Made by a program: the position numbers and the translations under genes
The notes under the pieces: model-generated
The model's input: the letters and a program-made list of their open reading frames with translations, nothing else
Told to the model about the DNA's origin: nothing
Database searches by the model: none
In this document: one piece after another, positions 58,490-64,000 of the stretch
How the letters are laid out: the number at the start of each line of letters is the position of its first letter
Position numbering within the stretch: position 1 is the stretch's first letter
From: Bretschneidera sinensis
Taxonomy: Eukaryota; Streptophyta; Magnoliopsida; Brassicales; Akaniaceae
Length of the DNA: 64,000 bases
Direction of reading: 5' to 3'
Assembly (NCBI GenBank): GCA_023935145.1
Contig: CM043705.1
Location: 53,733,584-53,797,583, forward strand

Positions 58490-58725
58490 TAAAGCGTGAG
58501 CTGAAGTGCCAAGCCTAAGATGAAATGAAGTGTCAAGCCTAAAGTGAAGATTTAAGAATAAGTTGAAATGCCAAGCCTGAGTTGAAGTGTCAAGCTTGAG
58601 CTAAAGTGCTAAGCCTAAACTAAATAGCATAACTTGAGATAAAGAATATAACATGAGTTGAAGAGCCAAAGCCTGAGCTGAAGAGCCAAGCTTAAGCTAA
58701 ATAGCATAGCTTGAGCTAAAGTGAT
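58490..58725 (+). repeat. Minisatellite 2 (gagctgaagtgccaagcct)
   Basis: About a dozen copies of a ~18-20-bp unit with variants such as gagctaaatagcatagctt. The sequence is unrelated to the other two blocks. Confidence 0.8.
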
Positions 58726-58732
58726 AATTCCT

Positions 58733-59145
58733 ACAAAAGTGAGACTACGACTTCAACCGCTTAATTCCTGCCTATAGGGAACTAAGGTCTTCATAGCAAC
58801 ACAGTTACATTCAGACTGGAGAGGAATTAAGGCTTTAGTCATACAATTCCATTCAATCAAACAAGAATTACGACTCCAGCTACACAAGTCTTGCAGAAGC
58901 TGGACTACGACTTCAATTGTTAAATTCCCACCTACATGGAACTAAGGCCTCCATAGCCACACAGTTCCATCCAAGTCGAAGAGAAATTAAGGCCTTAGTC
59001 ATATAGTTTCATCCAATCAAACAGGAAATACAGCTCTAGCCACACAATTCTTACTAAAGTGGAACTAAGGCTTCTTTAGCCACATAGTTCCACCTAGAGC
59101 TGAAGTGGAATTAAGGCTTTTGTGGCTACATAATTTCATCGGAGG
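58733..59145 (+). repeat. Tandem repeat 3, ~160-170-bp unit
   Basis: Two full units (58733-58902, 58903-59060) and a partial third. Each contains ctacgacttcaa, (g)gaactaagg(t/c)ct, cacagtt, gaaattaaggc-like and caaacaggaa words. Within each unit the ggaactaaggc and ggaattaaggc sub-words recur, so it grew from a shorter module. Confidence 0.75.
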
Positions 59146-59285
59146 CCCATTGAAGCCCCAAGAACGACGTGAGTGCATTGACCAAAAGCACTTAGGCCGA
59201 TAAAAATGCATTGACAAGAAGCACTACCGAATACCTAAACTACTCCATTAAGGCGAACCTCGCGCTTAAGGGAGTAGGGAGCTTA

Positions 59286-59692
59286 TGATATAGCTAAAAA
59301 TATACCAACATGTGACATAACTCCAAGGTACAATGATGAGCTCATAAACCTAAAGGCATGGGTTAAGTCACCCTTAGCAGACCTAAAGGCATGAGATGCA
59401 GATCTAAAGGCATCGAGTAAAACACCCTAGTGGGATCCACTCCAGATTTTTTGCAGATAAGATCTTTAGAGCCTATATAAAGGGGGCTTTCTCTTACAAA
59501 TGGTAAGAGTATCTCCCATTCATACATAGGACATCCCTCTCCATAACTCTGTAGTTCTTTACATTCTTTACTTTAAGAATACTGGCTTCAGTGTCAGAGA
59601 TTCTTCTTTGAATACACAAATTTCAGGAGACTGTCTAATTTACGTGTTCTCATGTGTGCATGATCCATAGGCTCCTTGGTAGATTTTTGGCA
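59286..59692 (+). repeat. 3' LTR of the LARD-like element
   Basis: Probable span TGATATAGC to TTTTTGGCA, 407 bp. Contains a TATA box (tatataaagg, about 59474-59483). Its last 210 bp match 56970-57190. Confidence 0.6.
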
Positions 59693-59756
59693 TTAATAAT
59701 TAGATCTTTCATTATTGGGAAGAAAATTTACCTAGTCTAGAAATCGATCTTCTCCC

Positions 59757-60409
59757 TCAATGAGTAAATTGGACATATTCCTTATCTCAGGAGATCTGTT
59801 TATCGTATTTTCTTTTCATAAAGCAGTGGGTTTTTGCAGAGCTCTTTGTCAGATTATGTACCAATTTGTATGGGTTGGGGGGTTAGTGAAACCTTTAAAG
59901 TTTTTTTACCATTGGCTATTGGAGATTGTTTTTAAAGAGAGGGCTAAAAAGATGTGGAATTTAGGCAATATTGCAGGTTGATCTAGTTTTTAAATTGTTA
60001 GGAAGCTGAATAGAATTAAGTTAGAAAATAAAGGAATGGATCAAAGAAAAAGCTGCAGATATGAAGGCTCGTGTGGTAGTCTTAGAGGAGAAATTGTCTG
60101 CTTTAGAAAAGTAGTAAGAATATAATGGTAATTTTTAGAAATTCTTGGGTACATCAGGTGCACTTACACCGATGTAACTTGCACCCAGTGCACCCAAAAG
60201 TTCACGGTATTTTAAAGGAGGATGGACAACACAAATATCAGCTTCTTTAGGAATTGTAGAAATCATATCGTGTGGTTGAAAGTCAAGCTAGACAAAAATC
60301 AAGAATTCAGAAGAAGGGTGATACAAATTCAAAGTTCTTCAACTTTGTAGCAAACGGTAAAAAAAACAAAAACAATTTGATTTCTTTGGAGGTGGAGGGT
60401 AAGTAGATT
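59757..60409 (+). pseudogene. L1-type LINE ORF2 fragment (endonuclease end to RT start)
   Basis: SKLDIFLISGD at 59763 corresponds to the conserved (S)RLDRFLVS motif of the plant L1 endonuclease. About 40 codons on, the KPLKFFYHWLL region corresponds to the PFRFENMWL segment. At 60284-60400 another frame gives QARQKSRIQKKGDTNSKFFN and VANGKKNKNNLISLEVEG, the standard stretch before the reverse transcriptase. The part between is frame-shifted and interrupted. Both ends are missing, and copia element 4 enters at 60410. Confidence 0.8.
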
Positions 60410-61016
60410 TGTTGAGGCGGTCTCTCCTATGTAAGACCACCACCAATAAATAATGGTGACATGGCCCAAAGGCCATAGTATATAAAGAGAATGGATTATG
60501 TTCTTGGTGATATACAAATTTTTCTTCTCTTTGTAGTCACCAAAAAAGTAGTTTAAAGAGCAAGTTTTTTTGGGGAGTTTTTTCATTATTTTAATATGAT
60601 TTGAAAGCCGATTTCATCATAGTTTGAGCTCAAATTTCGAGTGTTGTTTCTACATGGTGAGGGCTTCAAGTTGATGTATTCTTTTTATTTGTCTATTTTT
60701 GTTCCAACTTGTTTCGGTGAAATCAGTTTAATTTTTATATGGTAGATTATTACTGAAATCCACTTTTAGGGTGACGATAAATTATCTGTTGATATAGAGA
60801 AGATACTTTGTATTTTTCATTCTTTTATAATGGAGATTTTGTCTGGATTAGGCACTATAGTTTTTTCCCTTCACATTGAAGGGGGTTTCAATGTAAAAAT
60901 TCAGTGTCTTGATTTTTGTTGTCAGGTTATTATTTTTTTTGTTGTGGTTATTTGGTATTGTTATTTTGCCTATTTTATTCACATAAAGAGAGAAAATAGT
61001 TCTTTGTTTTCTAACA
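60410..61016 (+). repeat. 5' LTR of copia element 4
   Basis: Begins TGTTGAGGCGG and ends TTTTCTAACA (607 bp). A TATA box (agtatataaagag) lies at about 60477-60489. The primer-binding site aattgatatcagagct follows at 61017-61032. Around 60845-60895 it resembles the LTR at 2036-2758 (ttttttccct(t/c)(c/t)aca(t/c)tg(a/g)a(g)gg). Confidence 0.85.
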
Positions 61017-61032
61017 AATTGATATCAGAGCT

Positions 61033-62205
61033 TTTGATTGATTGAGTTGTGAACTCGTGTGAATTAATATGGAGGAGAATTCAGGTTTTGGTTTAGGTTC
61101 TATGATTAAACTCATTGCCACCAATTACACAATATGGAATCCTACAATATTGGATTTGTTATACTGTAGGTATATGCATGCCCTATTAAAGGTGATGGAA
61201 CTAAATCGACGGGTAAAACTCAAGAAGATTAGAAACTTTTGCAGAGGAAAACTGTGATTCGACAATAGATTGATCACAGTGTATTTCACCATGTAGTCAC
61301 TGAGACTAATGCAACTGCACTATGGAAGAAGCTGGAATCTATATATGAAAGAAAGTTTGCCCAGTACAAGGCTTTTATCATGAGGAAACTTGTAAATCTG
61401 AAATACCAGGAGGGTCGCTCAGCTACAGAGAACTTAAATGAATTTTAGAGTTTATGGAATCAGTTGACCATCTTGAAGCTTGTGTTTGATAATGAGTTGT
61501 AGGCCTTGTTATTGTTGAGTTCATTGTCAGATAGTTGGAATACATTGTTGGTATCAGTTAGTAATTCTACTGATGATGGAACGTTGATATTGGCACGTGT
61601 TAAGGAGAACATGTTTAATGAAGAAACCAGAAGAAATGAGCAAAAAATCTTTTCTGAGGCTAAGGCGTTAGTTACAGAGAGCAGGGGGAAAAAGTAAAAG
61701 GGGAAAACCTACTTACAACTGTAATAAATCAGGCGATAAGCCTAAATGGAGATCAAAGTTTAGAAAAGGAATTATATTTCATTATTGTAACAAGTCTTGT
61801 CACATTAGACGCTGGTGTAGGAAAATGAATAGAGAACAAAATAAGGAAAAAAGGCAAAAAGAGATGGCAGTGGTACAACTACACTTGCATCTGATGTTGA
61901 TGTTATTGTCGTCCGTAATGATTCTTCTGTTAATCTCACATGTGATGACCCCACTTGGGTAGTTGACACATATGCTACTTCTCATATTACTTCTCATAAA
62001 GATTTATTTTCAACCTATGTTGTTGTTGATTTTGGCTCTGTGAAGTTATTGGTGTGGGAAATATTTGGTTAACCAACACTAGATGCAGATTGCTCTTAAA
62101 AGATGTTAAACATGTTCCTGATATTCGTCTTAATCTAATCTCCACTACTCAACTTAATAATAAGGGTTATGGAAGTAACTTCAAAGGTGGAATAAAATTA
62201 ACACT
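61033..62205 (+). pseudogene. Copia element 4: gag, protease start; truncated
   Basis: The ATG at 61069 starts MEENSGFG ... IKLIATNYTIWNPTILDLLYC, then ALWKKLESIYERKFAQ, IMRKLVNLKY, ALLLLSSLSDSWNTLLVSVSN and LARVKENMFNEETRRNEQ, a well-known copia gag (Tork-like). Stops fall near 61257, 61287, 61446, 61500 and 61697. The zinc knuckle at 61770-61815 reads FHYCNKSCHIRRWC, with the first Cys replaced by Phe. The protease start WVVDTYATSHIT (61957) has DSG changed to DTY. Homology to KDVxHVPDxRLNLIS is kept at about 62100, then the element stops at about 62205. Integrase, RT, RNase H and the 3' LTR are absent. Confidence 0.88.
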
Positions 62206-62655
62206 GGCATGATGCAAATATTATTCGTCATGAAATATGAACTTTATTAGTGATAAATTATTTTTGTCAACAATAAAGTACAAATAACTTCATTAATCTT
62301 GATCTGATTATCGGTGATGAAATCTACAAGTCACAAAAAAATGTTAGTAATCTATGACGTTAAACATCGTGTCACACATTAAGAAAATCATTTGGTGAAA
62401 TAAATAGATCATCACCAATATATTTATAGTGTCACCAATATAACTATAGTGTCACCAAAATGTTTTCTTTCATTTTTTTTTTGGAATATCTGGCGCTACA
62501 CTTTTTGTGACGATGTTTTATTGCGTCACGTAAAACGAACCTCTCTCGAAATGTGTGATGATATTTAAAAAATTTTCACTGTAGATGGCATTTTCGTGAC
62601 GAAATTGTATTTGTCACTAAATATTTCGTCACTAATTCATACACTAGTTGTAGTG
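62206..62655. mobile_element. Terminus of a CACTA-type DNA element
   Basis: The right end, read from 62655 inward on the minus strand, is CACTACAACTAGTGTATG, a CACTA superfamily terminus. Inside, short subterminal words (gtgac, gtcac(t/c), cgtgacga, gtgtcaccaat) recur in both directions over about 400 bp, as in CACTA subterminal regions. The opposite end is not recognisable; the block abuts the truncation of copia element 4. No transposase is present. Confidence 0.6.
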
Positions 62656-63345
62656 AGGATGTCGAAATCAAGCGACACCAGGGGAGGAACCACCCTGTGA
62701 TAGTGTCACGACTTAGAAGAGACAAAAACAGCTTCGGTGGAGAAGACAACTAGAGCTAACCTCTACTGGAGAAAAGATCATATCATGTCGGAGGAGGAGG
62801 AACATGCTAGAATCTCGCCGGAGAAAAAAATAGTACTGAACATTCTAAATTAGATTTTTTAATGATGTTTATTTCATACCACCACCAAGATCCCAAACCC
62901 GCTTTAATACCATGTTTTAGTTTAGGTTTATGACGTATGCAGTGAGGAATGAGATGGAGAAAATAGACTGATCGAGAAAGTAGAGGGGGAGAGAGTGAAT
63001 GTGTTTGGAGGCATAAAAGGATACTAACCCTAAGGTTAGTAGTAGTTTATATATAAAATATAATAGTGAGATATTACAATAATACCTTTACTTTTAATAA
63101 GTTTTGTCTAGAAATTTAGTAAAGAAAATCTTTTACCTAGACATTATTTTATTTTCTTTCTTTATCCGAGTTTTGAAACCATTTTTCATTGATTCTTTTT
63201 TCTTTAAACAGACAATGGAACTTATTAAAGGCAACAAGCAGATAGATTAAAACAAAAGGTATGATGTTCAGCAAAAAAATTAATTCCTGAGTGGATCTGA
63301 CGGGAGAGAGAAGAGTTTGGAGCTAGAAGAATAAGATCTGGTTAA
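62656..63345 (-). repeat. Possible minus-strand copia LTR remnant
   Basis: On the minus strand tggtattaaagcggg (complement of about 62899-62913) looks like a mutated tRNA-Met primer-binding site (TGGTATCAGAGC). It directly follows a sequence whose plus-strand side begins TGTTTTAGTTTAGG, a plausible LTR end. The other LTR end and any gag are not recognised. Confidence 0.3.
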
Positions 63346-63734
63346 GTTTTAAGAGGCGAAGGCGTTAGGCGAGATGTTTTACCTTGAGTCGTTGGAGCGT
63401 AAACCCTGAGGCGTTAGGGTGTAAATCTTTTGAATATGTTGGATCGTTTCAAAATTTTAATAAAATAATAATAATAAATTAATTAGAATACTAAAAATAA
63501 AAAATTTTAAATTAATTAATTTTTATCAAAATTTAATACTTTACTAACTCTCTATAGCGTGATAATTATAATTTTATAAATATATATATATATATATGTA
63601 AAAATTATATGGAGTATAACTTATATTTTTTGTTATAACTTGTAAGTGATTAATTAAATAGTTTGTAATTATTACTAAACTAGATAACATGTAATATATA
63701 TTTATGAAGTGTAATAATATCACAATAAAAACAT

Positions 63735-63785
63735 TAGTTTAGTGGGTAAGATTTAAGACTTTTAGGTCATGGGGTCGAACCTTTA
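63735..63785 (+). repeat. Possible tRNA-derived SINE head
   Basis: tagtttagtgg (63735-63745) fits the A box with one mismatch, and ggtcatggggtcgaacc (63765-63781) the B-box segment of plant SINEs (ggtcatgggttcgaatcc form) with few changes. Spacing is about 25-30 bp, as in tRNA-related promoters. Tail and target duplication not seen. Confidence 0.4.
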
Positions 63786-64000
63786 ATTTGCATTTGTTTT
63801 CTAAATTTTAAATTTAAAAAAAAAAACTTCACTAGGTGTACGCCCGAGACACAAAAATTACGCCACGAGCGAACGTCCCAACAGTAAAAGCGAACACTTA
63901 ATAGACAAAACGTCTAAATGAGAACGCCCCGAAGCGTTTTTGGTCCGTCTTGCCCAAGGACTCACCCCGAGCGCGCCCCATCAGCACCTATTGATACACT
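63786..64000. other. Unassigned end of window
   Basis: GC-richer than its surroundings, with repeated short words such as acgcc, gagcg and cgcccc, partly the complement of gaggcgttaggcg words near 63350-63420. It could be the two ends of an unrecognised inverted-repeat element, but no clean termini are seen. Confidence 0.25.

Larger units (their letters stand above)
56951..59692 (+). mobile_element. Non-autonomous LTR element (LARD-like) with tandem-repeat interior
   Basis: Two diverged direct repeats (about 56970-57190 and 59480-59692) share cataactct(t/g)tagttcttta, gactgtcta(g/a)ttta and catgtgtgca(a/t)gat(t/c)cataggctcctt. After the first, tggttccgtttgtggga (57199-57215) resembles the primer-binding segment gcgccgtctgtgggaa common in plant gypsy elements. 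A purine-rich run (aagggagtagggagc, 59268-59282) precedes the likely 3' LTR start at 59286. Between them there is no gag or pol, only three tandem-repeat blocks. The left LTR is truncated or diverged before 56970. Confidence 0.65.

Noticed and set aside
60830..61045. 71-codon open frame before copia gag 4
   Set aside because: Lies inside the LTR and crosses the primer-binding site; not a gene.
63345..64000. Inverted-repeat element suggested by gaggcg / cgcccc words
   Set aside because: No clear termini or target duplication; the window ends before a partner could be tested.

Overview
The window looks like a repeat-rich, accessory stretch of a eudicot nuclear genome. It is AT-rich, has no operon structure, and carries plant LTR retrotransposons of both superfamilies, an L1-type LINE, DNA-transposon ends and short decayed pieces of plant genes. 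I cannot name the species. I see no clearly intact host gene. Nearly everything readable as protein is transposon-derived, and the two host-gene pieces (an MCTP/FTIP-type C2-domain gene and a CRINKLY4-related receptor kinase) are broken.

Layout. 1-7.25 kb: AT-rich DNA with a truncated copia 3' end and LTR (1344-2758), a hAT-like MITE with an 8-bp target duplication (4352-4809), one copy of a decayed duplicated segment (4.8-5.9 kb), and a CT-rich leader with an apparent intron (6240-7255). 7256-17163: copia element 1 (+), complete in outline but dead, with gag, pol, a third ORF and both LTRs, flanked by ATGAT/ATGAC. 17213-35531: a tandem array of 20 LTRs and 19 internal regions of a tiny, internally deleted Ty3/gypsy element (period about 883-947 bp, minus strand). 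The whole array is flanked by one perfect 5-bp target duplication, CTCAG. 35.86-36.66 kb: MCTP-like pseudogene. 38.29-39.17 kb: copia gag relic (-). 40.55-40.80 kb: receptor-kinase relic. 41.0-41.8 kb: second copy of the duplicated segment. 43.3-55.7 kb: copia element 3 (+), interrupted in the last codons of pol by copia element 2 (-, 43816-54565), a relative of element 1 that itself has a partial tandem LTR-internal-LTR-internal layout. 56.9-59.7 kb: a non-autonomous LARD-like element carrying three unrelated tandem-repeat blocks. 59.76-60.41 kb: L1 LINE relic, invaded by copia element 4 (60410 to about 62.2 kb), which is cut off next to a CACTA-type terminus (62655). 62.7-64 kb: decayed LTR and SINE-like remnants.

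The most unusual object is the 18.3-kb array. It is a young retrotransposon-derived satellite with a five-unit higher-order repeat (4722 bp), recognisable hybrid units at the duplication joints, and nonsense alleles that spread with the higher-order repeat. The shared target duplication says it grew in place from a single insertion by unequal exchange. Removing the array and copia element 1 brings the leader/intron at 6.2-7.25 kb within about 0.4-0.5 kb of the MCTP-like reading frame at 35.86 kb, so the two insertions probably sit inside, and split, an old MCTP gene copy.
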